From Otis tarda (taxonomy: Eukaryota > Chordata > Aves > Otidiformes > Otididae), in NCBI GenBank assembly GCA_026413225.1, contig CM048554.1, positions 11,300,001 to 11,364,000 of the forward strand: a DNA stretch of 64,000 bases, given 5' to 3'. A program made the translations under genes and the position numbers. This document shows, piece by piece, positions 26,101 to 37,350 of the stretch. Numbering within the stretch: position 1 is the stretch's first letter; the number at the start of each line of letters is the position of its first letter. The notes under the pieces were generated by a model. It saw only the letters and a program-made list of their open reading frames with translations, made no database searches and was not told where the DNA came from.

Positions 26101-27750
26101 GGAGTGCAGGAGCTGGTAGAGAGGATGCGACCCACAATTCAGGATTTTTGGCCCCGTGGTGAAGTTTGTCTGTGCAGCTCAGCACGGACCAGCAGGAAGG
26201 TGCCCACCAGCTCTCCTCCAAAAGATACTTTTGGGCTAGATGGCCCCTAAATAAATAAGAAAATCAGCAACCAGAGCACAAGGGTTTAGTCAAAAAGGCT
26301 ATCCTACTGGATAATTTGTGTTTTTATGGAAATACTCATGATAAAACTCAAGAAAACAGCTACCAAACTAACAAAAAAGAAAACCCACTACATGTTAAAA
26401 TTCCTCATTCAAATACTTATATATTGTCCAATTAAATATAAACTCAGCCTTACAACTTATTTCACCATCTCCACTCTACCACCTGCTAAGCTAAAATCAA
26501 GCAAAAGCTCCTGTTCTCCTCACAAACCAAATGATGCTTTAGGGACGTCCCCCCTTTGCAACAGGACATCCACCCAGGCTGTATATCTTGCAGGGTTTAC
26601 ACCGTGGTGACACAACCCCGTTTGATGTTCATGAGAGCAAACCCCGTCTACATGGTCAGCGTGGAGTGGAGTTTGCAGGTCAGCAAGAGGGAATGTGGGG
26701 TCGCTTTGGACACGTGCAGTTACAGACACATGACCATGGGAGGAGAAGGTTTGTGCCGCTGGAAGGATCACAGCCTCTTGCTCGCCTTCTGGCCATTGGG
26801 ACTGCACACAAGATGGGCGGAAAAGCTTAAAAATTGGGAGCTGGGATGTGGTCGCTCACACCAATGCCACTGTGAACCCTGGGTAACTGGGAAGGTCTGA
26901 CCCATGTTTCAACCCATTAAAAAAATGGATATATTTGTCCCTGGACATCCATCAGCCTGTCAAGCTGTTATGACTTAGAAGGAAAAAAGAATTTTTAAGT
27001 TTTATTTTGCTAAATGATGATTGACATTTTAAAGGGAATATTGTCAGAGCAGCATGTCAAACAGCCTAATTATCTTATCTGCCTGGACCCTAATGACAAG
27101 TTAGACTATTACAGCTGAAAGAATTTTAAGCATCTAATAATTTACACATCACCACCTGGGCTATTTGCTTTCCACACTTCACTCAGTGTCGATGAGGAGA
27201 GGAGCTGCTTGTGTTTCAAGGCGGTTTCACCTGTTTCACTCAGTCCTGCATCAGGATGGCGCTGCCCCAGGGGAAATCACAGCCATCAGCAGAGGCCAGT
27301 TAAAATGTTGCGATGAAAACACTCACTTTTAAATTAGGGCTTTTTTTTTTGTTTTTCACTCCAGTAATTGATTTTTTTTTTTTTTTTTTTTAAGAGGACA
27401 AGGAACTTGTGCTGTGCTTTTGGGTCAGGTTGGGGTATCAGCATCACTTTGACTCCAGTTTATAGCATTACGGACGGATGATGGCTTCTCACCAAAACAC
27501 CCAGGAAAGGAGGAATACTGGGTGGAGAATTGAAAGAGCAGATCTGTCCCTAACGAGTGATAGCTGGCCTCATTTTGTTGATTAGCTAATTGCTACCACA
27601 GGGGTAGCAGGGCAGTATATGAGTGAGTGGGCTCCCATATCAGGTCATTTGCTGTAGGGATGTGTTTTGGAGAGGGGCTGGGAGAGGGGGTGATCTCGCA
27701 TTTGCTCTGCCTGGGGGATTATTTCAGGGAGGGAGAGGTTTTCCTTTTCT
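23130..27750. other. Intergenic DNA upstream of the CUB/SEA/EGF gene
   Basis: About 4.6 kb with poly-T runs (23578-23596, 27371-27391), one tandem repeat and no recognisable coding sequence. It may contain the promoter and 5' non-coding exon of the gene starting at 27.8 kb, but I cannot place a transcription start. Confidence 0.45.
24589..24685. repeat. Degenerate ACATCTGGA-type tandem repeat
   Basis: Seven or so copies of CATCTGGA or CGTCTGGA, spaced by variable CA-rich spacers (ACACACAC), over about 95 bases. It looks like a short minisatellite grown from a (CA)n tract. Confidence 0.85.
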
Positions 27751-27794
27751 TTTTCAGTCTCACTTTAATGCTGTGCCTCTGGTAAACCTCTGCT

Positions 27795-27932
27795 ATGAGG
27801 CCTTTGCCCTCCATGATGCTTCTGACCCTGCTCCTGGTGCCCTGGGTACGAGGACCAGCTGCTGGCAGGCAGGCGCCCAGGGTGATGCCGAGGTCCCGCT
27901 GCAATGCTGCCGGCTGCGGTGCTGCCTCAGGG
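27795..27932 (+). CDS. Exon 1: signal peptide of the CUB/SEA/EGF membrane protein
   Basis: The ATG has G at -3. It starts a frame reading MRPLPSMMLLTLLLVPW, a textbook signal peptide with a Leu-rich core, with likely cleavage near VRG-PA (about residue 20). A GTGAGC donor follows GGG at 27932, leaving phase 0. An earlier donor-like GTACGA after TGG (27845) is also phase 0 and would shorten the exon without changing the downstream frame. A possible acceptor (TTCTTTTTCAG) at about 27755 suggests an upstream non-coding exon. The call depends on the phase match with exon 2 and on the absence of any better signal-peptide exon nearby. Confidence 0.6.
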
Positions 27933-28298
27933 GTGAGCAATGGGAAGCAGGGATTCAGCTCCTTGTAGGAAACTCCCTTTCTTTGCATGGCCTCTATGGA
28001 TTAAAGCACAGCTGGGCTTTACTTGCTGTGTTTTGGGGGTGTTTTTGTACTGGCTGTTGTTCAACGGCATAAATCAGCAATGCTTCTGGAGGTAGGGAGG
28101 GGTGAATATTCATTATCATGTGGGGAAAAATGAGGTGGCCTAGGGGCTTGGTCCAGGCGCAGGCAAAACCCCGAGCGACCAGGATGCAGTGGATTTGGTT
28201 CTCCCTTCCCACTGGGCTTGGGCTGGGATCTCACTGGGCAGCGGTACAAGCATGGGCAGTGTACTTGGGTCTGTAATAAGACTTTATTTTCTTTATAG

Positions 28299-28338
28299 TC
28301 ATATGAGTCCTCTCTGGAATATCAGAAGGCTAAACCAG
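28299..28338 (+). CDS. Exon 2: 40-base linker exon
   Basis: Very strong acceptor (TTTATTTTCTTTATAG) and donor (CCAG|GTAAGAG) bracket 40 bases reading SYESSLEYQKAKP plus one base. It enters in phase 0 and leaves in phase 1, exactly what is needed to join exon 1 (phase 0 end) to the large exon at 29625 (phase 1 start). The short polar linker has no recognisable domain. Too short to be certain, but the splice signals are among the best in the locus. Confidence 0.6.
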
Positions 28339-29624
28339 GTAAGAGTTAATTCTCAGACCAGTTTTTTTTTTTTGTTTTTGTTTTGGTTTTTTTTTTTTTT
28401 CTTCTTCCTTAAGCTTGAATAAATCCTCCCCAGAACTTGTTGGGTACATCCAGCCACAGAAAGCTGGGAACTACAACCTGGCCCCAGGGTGGAGTGGGGA
28501 GGGAAGGGGACACAGCTGATGTCAAGTGCTGGGGAAGGGGAAAATCCATGCTGGTGTGGGAGATAATGCGTGCTGCCAGACCTGACCCCAGAGGCAGGAG
28601 CCATGCACTGTAGCAAATCACTCTTGGGCAGCAATTAAAACAAGTAGTGAAAGTTCAACCCAAACTTTAATTGTGCTCCTGTAGGGTAAACCCATCGCTG
28701 GCTCATGGCTTGTCTAGCTTTGAGATGGCGTTTTTGGAAAATACTGTATTTCTTCCTGCCTGAGGGAAGGTGTTTCCCTCTTTGAGGGCTGAATTAGCTA
28801 TGGTGAGGTGTTAGTGTTGCTCATCCTATGGAGGCTCTGAGGACTTCTTGCTTGGCTGAACCCTTTAGAGCAAAAGGGCTGGAAATGCCTTCAGGAGAGC
28901 ATTACCTACCAGCTCTGCAGGTTTATAAACAACAAACGTTGCCTGTGTGCCAAAATCAAATGCAATAGCACGCTTGTTGCTCTTCTAACTTGTCCTGATG
29001 TGGCAATTCCCTGAGCCTTTACCTCTGATCCCTGAATAGCCTTACCCTATGGCTGGGAACCTGCCTGTCCTGGACAAGTGGCACCCGCTGCGTGGCTCTG
29101 CTGGGACCTCTGCGCTCCTACACGACCATGTTGTGTGGGGAGTGCGGGGTGTGGGACTCAAAGCACGAGTGTGTCCTGCTCTGGGGTGGTAGCAGTGGGG
29201 GTACAGCCAGGATCTCCATGGGGCAGGAGGTGGTGGTGGCCAGAGCTTCTCCAGCTGCCCCCAGCCCTCTGAGCACTCTGGAGTGGCACATACTGGTGGG
29301 GTGAGCGCTGATGGGGAGGAGGTTTGGGGTAGGTTGCAGGTGTGGGTGGAAACAATTGCTTGGGCTGGAAGGGGTGGCAGTTTTACGCGTGCCTTGGGCT
29401 GGTGCATGGATGCATGCTCAGGTGGCCCCCTCCCCTTGACCCCAAGACCTGACAGGTTTACTTGCATGTTCTCCTGCTGATGGGTTTGCACGTTGCTTGG
29501 AAAACAGGAGTGGGATATAGCAAAAGGGGAACATAAAGGAGCTTGAAAATAATTTCTGGAAGCAAGGACTAGTAACTCTGGGGAGTGGAGATGGAGGAAA
29601 ACTTGAGCTTGTTGCTTCTTCTAG

Positions 29625-32057
29625 GGTCGGATTTTCCTTGGATATTGGCATATGTGCCTGTAAGAAGCTGCCACAGGGTCCTGAAGGACAAGTACGGAGA
29701 GTTTTCTCCTCCAGCGTACCGTGGTGATTCGCCGATAAACTTCTGGTGCAACTGGACAATCTGGGGTGGCTCCAGAAAACATATAATAATTTACATTCAG
29801 AGCTTTGTCACTAAGGAGAGTTGCAACAAAAACGAGGACAAAATCTTGTTTGAAGGAGTTTCTTCCCTGGTGGAAAACAGTGTGGTTTACGCTTGCTGGA
29901 AAAAGGAGATGCATGTGTTTGCCACCTTTGCTCAGGCTGTCCATGTTGTGTTGCTGAAGAGGTACCTGCCAAACTGCAGCGAGACACAATTTAAAGGGAA
30001 GTACTACATCTTCCAAGACCACGAAGGTGAATCTGCCTCCAAAGCTGACATTATTTCTGAAACTCCTGCTCCAAAACTACCAAAGCATGAGAGTATTTTT
30101 CAGTCTGGATGGGCTGAGGACCTTAGAGATGTGCTGGGCTTTGCAACTCCACATAGAACTGTGAACACTGGCAAGACCATGGTGTTGAGCGGTGGGTCAA
30201 TGCAGGGAAGAGGGAGCACACTGGGTGCTACAGCTGTGGGAAGTCCTGTTGAGCTTGTCCCGTATGGAGGTGCAAGGATACCGCTCCTAGAAACAAAAGC
30301 TCCTTCTGTGCTGGGGTCTGAGCTGCAAGGAGATCTGAGATGCTGCAAGGAAGGTGCTGGGGGCATAATCCCCACTGCAGTGCAGGACATATGGAGCCAG
30401 AGCCTCTCCATGAGTGGGGCCATCACTGTGGGTTCTGGTTATACGCACAGGCTTTCAAGCGTGCTTTTGGAAACTCCTTTGCTTGGTGCCTTTCAGGTAG
30501 TGGAGCCTTTTTTGCAGCCGGCAGGCGTGAGTCTGGAGAACAGACAGGCTGTCCTGCTCCCTACCCTGAGGCCAAAAGATCTGGGAGACCTACAGCTTAC
30601 TATTAAACCAACACACACAAGTTACCTGGACTTGGCTGCACTTTCACAGGCTTTGTCACCTGGCAGAAGAGAAAGCAAAGAGAGCACAGACACCACCACA
30701 TACCGAGGGCTCGGCACAGTCAGTTTAGAGAAGGACGAAAGCCATCCACAGTTGAGTGTCCCGGCTGATGACCCAGCGAGCAATGATGCTGGTGGCTTTG
30801 CAAAGGGCCTGATGCCCAGCCTGAGCAGCCCATACAAAGTGGTGAATGGAGCTCCCTCAGAGCTGCTGCTCAAGAGAAGCCAAAGATGCCAAAGCAGCTC
30901 TGGGGATCTGTCAAAGACTCAACCTGAGTTGGGAACAACTGGCCTCCAGCATACACAGCTCATGGGTATTTCCTCCCCGGAATGTTCTAGGGGAGTTGTT
31001 GAGGGGAAAACAGTGTTGCAGCCCACAGCACCATGGGACATCCTCCAAGAGCATCCTCATGTGCACGGCCAGAGCAGTCACATTCTGCATTCAGCCCCTA
31101 CAGACCCTGGGAGCCTTCCCCAAAATGCCCGAGCAGATGACTGTCCGGCTGCTGAGAAAGCTCGTGCAACTTCCTTGGCTGTAAAAAGCTGCCACCACCA
31201 AAGCGACAGAGCTGCGCAGCCAGGGCTGCCTGCATCCCCTTTGCCAACAGGGCTGGAGCATGTTCCCACAGCCACGCCCACCCCAGGGACAGAAACAATC
31301 CCTTCGCTGGTGGTCTCCTGCGCAGAACCTGTCCCCACAGACTTCGGCTCTACTGATTTAACCCCTGAAGCACCTCTTCCTCCAGAAGTGAAGCTTGTCT
31401 CCAGCATTGTCTTCTCTCCACCAGCAGCTTTGGATTTGGACCCTGTAAGCCCCAGGCGAAGGGCAGACATCTCTCTCCCTAGCCCAGGGGGACAGGAGAT
31501 GGTCTCCCCTTCCCTACCTCGCCATCAATCAGTAGCCTCTGAACTGGGCAGAGATGACTCCTCCGGACACCTTCGCCCTGGGATGCAAAAGCTGTCACTG
31601 GAAGAAGTGGGTGGCCAGCAAGTAGAAGCCTCAGACCCTGTGGATTTTCTGGCCAAGGGTCCCTCCCCCGCTTCTATCACTGATCCAAAGCCTAGTGTGG
31701 GGCTTCCTTGGCCTGAGGACCACATGAGGGTGGCACCAGCTTCCCTGCCTGGCACCTGGGGGGTGAGGGGAGAGGAGCACGTGGTGCCTGTGCAGCATCA
31801 GGGCACAGCTGCTAGTGACAAACTGGCTTCAGCCTCCATCCTCAGTGGGTTTAAAACGCAGAAAACCACAGAAGCTCTCCGAGCAGGTGCAGGAGAGCAG
31901 AAAACTGCTTCCTTCAGCACCACTCCTGCACCCCCTGGCCCTCCTGTGACCCAGGGGGGAGAAACAATGTTGAGAGGCCAAAAGTCTCAGGAGCCTTCTG
32001 ATGATCCTGTATCCAGAAACACCCAAATGCCAGGAGGACACCAACAGAAACATACTG
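29625..32057 (+). CDS. Exon 3: CUB domain A plus long Ser/Thr/Pro-rich stretch
   Basis: Giant 2433-base exon, phase 1 at both ends (acceptor CTTCTTCTAG, donor CATACTG|GTAGGT). Residues 75-191 form a CUB domain. Four cysteines lie at C75, C101, C126 and C150 in canonical spacing, with WCNWTIWGG, KHIIIYIQSF, the KNEDKILF edge and an extra C177. Sequons are at N102 (NWT) and N176 (NCS). About 680 residues of low-complexity, Ser/Thr/Pro/Gly-rich sequence follow, suiting a heavily O-glycosylated stalk; this is inferred from composition. It is a paralogue of exon 4. If the donor is not used, the frame runs to a stop at 32101 and would give a secreted form without SEA, EGF or membrane segment. Alternative reading: an ATG at 29591 could start a shorter protein, but its hydrophobic stretch coincides with the pyrimidine tract. 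Confidence 0.88.
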
Positions 32058-32499
32058 GTAGGTCTTCCAATACTTTATGTCTTGCTGTAAGCCATCTTTA
32101 GAAGGCAGAAATAGTTGATGGGGGCAAGGATGAGGCTGGGTCTATCACATATGGTCCCAGCCTGGCAAGTGTAACCCAGCTGTCTGCGGGGGTGGGGGTG
32201 GAGACTTCCAACAAAGTGGTCTTGTTGGCCAAACCTCTGCTGGAAGCAAAACCACAATTCAAGCTGCTGGAGGCTGGATGGGCTGTGAAAGGCCAGAACC
32301 CTGCAGAGCAGCTGGGGCCTGGGTGCAGCTGTGATTGCAGAGCTGAGAGGTGACTCTGGGGGCTGGAACTATAGAAATCTTACAGCAGGAGATTACAGGG
32401 CCTCTTCTGTGGCAATTTGCAGCCTTCTTAGAAGGGTGATATCAGTGTCTTGGTGCACACAATAACCATTGACTATGGGTTTCCTTTCTGATGTGTCAG
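32058..32499 (+). other. Short intron between the duplicated CUB exons
   Basis: Intron of 442 bases between the two paralogous CUB exons. After the TAG at 32099-32101 the exon 3 frame stays open for 83 more codons, to the TGA at 32351-32353. The encoded sequence has Gly/Ser/Val/Leu content resembling the stalk of exon 3. It could be remnant coding sequence or chance in GC-rich DNA. Confidence 0.5.
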
Positions 32500-33579
32500 A
32501 GCTAGTACAGCCCTGGGCAATGGAGTACTTTCCAGTCAGGAGCTGCCACATCATCTTTTGGGATGGATCTGGGGTGTTTTACCTGCCGCTGCATGTTGAC
32601 ATCAAAACCAACATCTGGTGCAACTGGACCATATCGGCAGGCTCCCAGAAGCACATTGTCATCTACATCCAGGGGTTCCAGGGGAGCGACGGCTGCGGCA
32701 AGAACCACGACAAGATAATCTTCCAGGGGGTCTTGTCAAGCGTGGAAACCAAAGTGGTGTACGCTTGTCACAACAGAGGTACTCTGATCTTTGCTATGCA
32801 AGCTACTGCAGTCCACGTATTGTTTCTATCAGGGAGTGGTCCCCTAAGGCATGAATATGGACACTTTAAAGGACGATATTATGTGTTCAGAGACTCTGAA
32901 ACTGTGGGCTCTTCAAATGATACCATAGTTCCCCAAGAGCCTGTCCAAGAGGCCTCCAAAAAGAGCTGGAGGACAGCAGTAACAAAAGGTTTATTGCCCA
33001 TGCTGAGAGGCTCTCCAGGCCCATCAGGTACATCTGCTGGTGCGAGGATCCAGCCTGAGCTTGTGAGCCCAGGTGAAGAGGCTGATCTTGTGGAAAATGC
33101 TCAGTCTAGTGCTAACCTGAAGGAGCCTGACCTGAATGAGTGTGGTCAGCTGCAGGATGAAATGGAGCTGGAAGGGAGCCTTAAGGATGGTGGTACTGAG
33201 GGCAGGGAAATCAAAGATGATGTGCTGGTGGAGTCGCCTCCAGCTGGGCGTAAAGCTGAGTTGTCTGCTTCAGAGATTGTAAAAGGGGATGTAGAGCTGG
33301 CATCTGCTCTGGTCACTGTAGCACCATGTCACTCAGAGGTACCCAGCAGCAACTTGCGTCTCTCTGCCAAAACATCCAGCGTGGATCAGGCCAGTGACAG
33401 CCCATCAGGAGAAGTGGCTGATGCTGCGCATCACACACAGACACCAGTGCTGGAAGAGTCACTGCTAAACACAAGTACAAAATCTTCTCCTCTCTACTCC
33501 TTTCCCAGTGTGACTGCTGGAGATGTGGTTACTGCTGGAGATGTGGTGTCTCCAGGAGACAGGAATGAAGAGTTATTTG
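32500..33579 (+). CDS. Exon 4: CUB domain B plus acidic Ser-rich stretch
   Basis: A 1080-base exon, again phase 1 at both ends (acceptor ATGTGTCAG, donor TTTG|GTAAGG). CUB B spans about residues 886-1000 with C886, C911, C936 and C960 at the same spacings as CUB A, and near-identical blocks: PVRSCH, WCNWTI, IYIQ, KNHDKIIFQGV and VVYAC. Sequon at N912. After the CUB the sequence is rich in Glu, Asp, Ser and Gly (about 1001-1230) and ends in an imperfect six-residue repeat (VTAGDV twice, encoded at 33511-33546). It contains no Cys-rich module. The tail differs in length and composition from that of exon 3, so the CUB part is conserved while the tails have diverged. Without splicing the frame would stop at 33743. 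Confidence 0.9.
33511..33546 (+). repeat. 18-base coding tandem repeat
   Basis: Two near-identical copies of TGACTGCTGGAGATGTGG in the tail of exon 4, giving VTAGDVVTAGDV in the protein. The copies differ at one base, suggesting recent slippage. Confidence 0.85.
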
Positions 33580-34544
33580 GTAAGGTGATTTTTGGGTTAT
33601 TTGGGGCTGAACTGATGTTCAACACTGTGCAATATCCATTTCCAGTGATGCAGCACTATCTTAAGAGGCTGTCACCTTCAGTTAGTCCATGTGGTAGCAC
33701 TCTACTTCTGCATCCAAGGAAGGTGGTACTTGAGGAGACATAAGATTACCTGTTGTAACGTGGGCATCGAAGGGCTGATGCTCCTCTTAACAGAGGGAGG
33801 CTGGTTCCTGATCCAGGTGCTCTGAATTACCTGTGGAGGAGCCAGCCTTTGTACCCAAAGCAGGCTGTGAATGCCCATCTTGGTGTTAAACAGCTTTGGC
33901 TTGCATTGGTTCCCAAGGCTGTAGCCTGGAATGATGCTCCTAGCCATGATAACTGAGTTTGAGTTCCAGAAACTAGAGGGGGGAGTGAGGTGGGGGGCAG
34001 AAAAAAGGCTCTCATCCCCTAAGAAAGTTTAGGAGCTGATGGCAGACTTCTCTTACAGAAATATTTAGCCATATACATAGCCACTGGTATGTATTAATTT
34101 CTGCCTGAAGGTGGAAGAGATGTCTTCAATCAGTCTTTCTTCCCCTCCAAACTGTTCTTGCCCCTTCATTGTAGATGTGAGGAAGCTCTTTTGCAGTTGC
34201 TGGCATCTAGTAACACGAGGTCAAAGCTGCTTTTCTTCACTGGAGGTCCAAGGAGGCTTTGTTAGTTGCAGGAGCTCTGGTGGCTTCACTGAGAGAACAC
34301 TTCATCCACTTCCAGAAATGGAAACGAGGTTTATTGGAGTGATTTCTTTCTAAAGAGCATTTCCTAATGTAGAGAAGAGTAGATTGCATTTAGAGCTTGA
34401 TATTTAACTTCACTACAAGGAATATAGAAAGGAGCTGGCACCTGGTGCTCTTGTTGCAAAGCAACACCTACCTAATATACTTCTCCTCCACCTCTTACTG
34501 GTATGCTAAGGTTAGCAGCCTGATTCTTTCCTTTGCTCTGACAG

Positions 34545-34610
34545 ATCTCGTTTCTGCCCTGGCATCTCTGGAGAACGACACGGCACTGCAATCCCAGCAC
34601 CATCCCGGAG
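34545..34610 (+). CDS. Exon 5: 66-base linker exon
   Basis: Acceptor CTTTGCTCTGACAG and donor CGGAG|GTGAGC enclose a 66-base exon, phase 1-1, reading D-L-V-S-A-L-A-S-L-E-N-D and on to HHPG (residues about 1231-1252). No cysteine and no known module. It extends the stalk before the SEA-like domain. The phase match on both sides is the main support. Confidence 0.72.
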
Positions 34611-35449
34611 GTGAGCGTTGCAAAGAGAGTTACACGTCTTACAACAGGGCCCTAAGTTCAGTGTGATGATTGGAGATGAGCATGGACATCATCTGCTCAC
34701 TGCTTAGAAAGCAGTGGAGGGTGCTTCTCATTAGTAGCCACTTTGAAGACATTAATTTTTCAGATATTACTGCAATCCCACAGCTGTGCTTTGGCCACTT
34801 TCTACTTACCCTGGAGAAATCTCAGTTCAGACACTAAACCTGATGTAAATGCTGCCTTGTTTGAGTTCAAGCTTTACTTGCTGGCTGTTTAAAGAATTTT
34901 CTGTAGTGAACAAGGGTGAATGAGCCTTGTTTCCTCAAATATACTCCAATGGGTGTCTCATGACTCCCTGGATCAGAAACCTACAGGAGCCCTGCTCCTC
35001 AGACTGAGGAGAGGAGTTAAACCTGCTGACGGGAGCATTAGCAGCTAAGCAGCACAACACCGGGCTTATATGGCAGAGCAAGCCACCGAAACAGCTTGTG
35101 AAAAGGAATCAGTACAGAAGGAGCCTGAGCTTTGAACAGGAGAAATATTGCTGAATAAACAGACTTTAAACAGCAGACTCTGTCAAATCTGTGCCAGCCT
35201 GGATTCAGCCAGAACACAGCAGTTTATCTAAGCTGATCTCAAACAGATGGGTGAGAGGAGAGGGTTTCTAGAGTCCATCACAAATCATGATGATATCTTT
35301 GGGAAAGATAACAGCTAAGGAAAGGGGTGTGCGATCAGGTACACATTAAAGCTTTGTATACTTTTTGGTGAAAGATCAATTCCTGTACTTGGCACTGAGT
35401 ATTAGCTAAGGCTTGTTTTTACCTGTTACTCAACAACTTGTTCTACCTG

Positions 35450-35720
35450 AGTGATAGGACAAGGGGTAATGACTTTAAACTGAAAGACTGTAGATTTACA
35501 TTAGATATAAATAAGCTCTTTCCTGTGAGTGTGGTGAGACACTGGAACAGGTTGCCTGGAGAAGTTGTTTTCGCCCCATCCCTGGCAGTGCTCAAGGCCA
35601 GGTTGGATGGGGCTTTGAGCAACCTGGTCTTGTGTAAAGTGTCCTTGCCCAGGGCAGGGGAGGTTGGAACTACGTGATCTTTAAAGTTCCTTCCAACTCA
35701 AACCATTGTATGATTCTATG
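35450..35720 (+). mobile_element. CR1 LINE fragment inside an intron
   Basis: Plus-strand CR1 3' end, from the GTGATAGGACAAGGGGTAAT block through AGGTTGCCTGGAGAAGTTG to the terminus TTCCAACTCAAACCATTG...ATTCTATG. It lies between exons 5 and 6 of the CUB/SEA/EGF gene, in the same orientation as that gene. Confidence 0.93.
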
Positions 35721-35875
35721 CGCAACCTCTGGAAGTACCTACGTGGCACTGACTTACATAAGCACATCCTCATATAGCTGTTCTACTATTTTTGATATTT
35801 AAGGACTAATTTATTTAAGGAGCCTGTTTGTGTTATGTAGACTTAAACATGCTAGGATTTTATGTCTTCTGGTAG

Positions 35876-35976
35876 ATGTGCTGTTTGAAGTAACTATGGA
35901 AATCAAACCCAAGGACTGGATTCCACATGGTGGACGTAAGCTCAAAAAGGGTCTTCTTGAATCTATGAAGAGCCAT
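35876..35976 (+). CDS. Exon 6: first part of SEA-like domain
   Basis: Acceptor TTATGTCTTCTGGTAG, donor AGCCAT|GTAAGT; 101 bases, entering in phase 1 and leaving in phase 0. It reads DVLFEVTMEIKPKDW and then a basic helix-like KKGLLESMKSH (residues 1253-1286). The alternating hydrophobic strand followed by an amphipathic helix is typical of the start of a SEA domain, and the next two exons supply the remaining elements. Assignment rests on this pattern, length and the EGF that follows, not on a profile search. Confidence 0.75.
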
Positions 35977-36686
35977 GTAAGTCTGAGCACGGGGAAGGGG
36001 ACAAAACCAAATGCGATGTCCCAAGTCTTCAACTAGAAAAGACCATGTTATGCCCTTCATTTCAGGGATTTTCTGATAAAGCCATGTGATGAGCCAGCAT
36101 CCGAGTTGCTTGTGCTGGTTATCATCTGAGGCCAATGCCCTGGCAGGGTGCCTGGCTGCAGTGGCTGCTGTTTAGCTACTGCAGCCCTTCAGAGCACCAT
36201 GCTGTTGCATGGCAGGAGAAAAGCACTGCAGGGATCGGGATACAGCCAACTGTATCTGGAAACGGGGCAGGTTGTAAGCCAGAGCCTAAAGAGGGCAAAC
36301 ATGTGAGCATCTGCCTTCAGGGCTGCACCGAAACTTCCTTTCTGGGATGCAAACTGGAGCAGGTACAGGATTCAGCCTGCTGCCCAGCTTAGAAAGCCAC
36401 CATCCATCCACTGCTGCTCTGCAAACACTGGGGCTACTATTGCTCTTTCTCTTCCCAAATTACTTTGTGTGATTTGGGGAGCTGAGCTGGAGCTAAGAAG
36501 ATGGGAGCAATTAGTCTCCTAGAGAAAAGGCCCAGAGCACTGGGCTATGGGACATCTAATGTGTCTTGAGTGGTTTGTGAAGGGGAAGAGCAAGGTGGGG
36601 AGAGAGACTGAGAAAAGAAACTGTTTGCTGCCATATTGCTGCCCATCAAATATCAAATCAGCGCTGGTCTCTCTATTCCTTTGCAG

Positions 36687-36751
36687 ATCCAGGAAAATCT
36701 GAAACTTTCTGCCAACAGAGTCAACGAAATAAAGCTAAAGGAAATCAAAAG
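36687..36751 (+). CDS. Exon 7: middle part of SEA-like domain
   Basis: Acceptor ATTCCTTTGCAG, donor CAAAAG|GTAGGG; 65 bases from phase 0 to phase 2. It reads IQENLKLSANRVNEIKLKEIK (residues 1287-1307), Lys-rich with a strand-like VNEIKLKEI. Its short size would be unconvincing alone, but it is required to carry the frame from exon 6 to exon 8, and both junctions fit. Confidence 0.72.
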
Positions 36752-37350
36752 GTAGGGTTACTGCTGTGCTGCTGGCTAGGCAGGAGACTGATACAACCTA
36801 AAATACTTCTTGGATAGCAGTGGCTTGGGTTCTCATTCTCCTCCCCCAGGCAGAGACCTAGCCTCGTTCCTCTTCTGTGATCTGTCACTTGTCCTGAAAG
36901 TAGAAAAAAAAAAGTTTTCTAGAGGAAAAATGGTGACAATGGATGTTTAGTGCTGGCTAGGGCCTTTATAGGTCCAAGATGGATTTAAACCCTGGAGAAA
37001 ATGGGGATCCTCACACCTGCCATGATGTCTGTTGGAGAAAGCTGTGAGGTGTCAGCAAGGTCCCTGCCACGCTTGGTCAAGGCTGACCTGGGGCTGTGAA
37101 TTGCTACTACAATTTGCTTTACACAAACATCTGGTCACTTCAGCCTAGCTCCAAGTGAGGTCCTGTTACTGGGCTTTCCTTTTTCCCTTCGTCCAAGCGC
37201 AAAGCTGCCTCTTGTCACAAATAAGCTCTGCAAGACCCTGCAGCACCACCATCTAGCACAAGCATGTATGAGGTCTAAACGGGTTTTTGGAGTTGGGCCT
37301 GGGGGTGATGCTTCCCTCTTGCCTCACCCTGGGCTCTCCCCTGCCCGCAG

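Noticed and set aside
29040..29300. Possible extra exon (multiple of 3, acceptor TGAATAG, donor GTGAGC) with a Cys- and Trp-rich reading
   Set aside because: To fit between exons 2 and 3 it must be read in phase 1, and that frame has a stop at 29270-29272. The open frame has the wrong phase at both ends.
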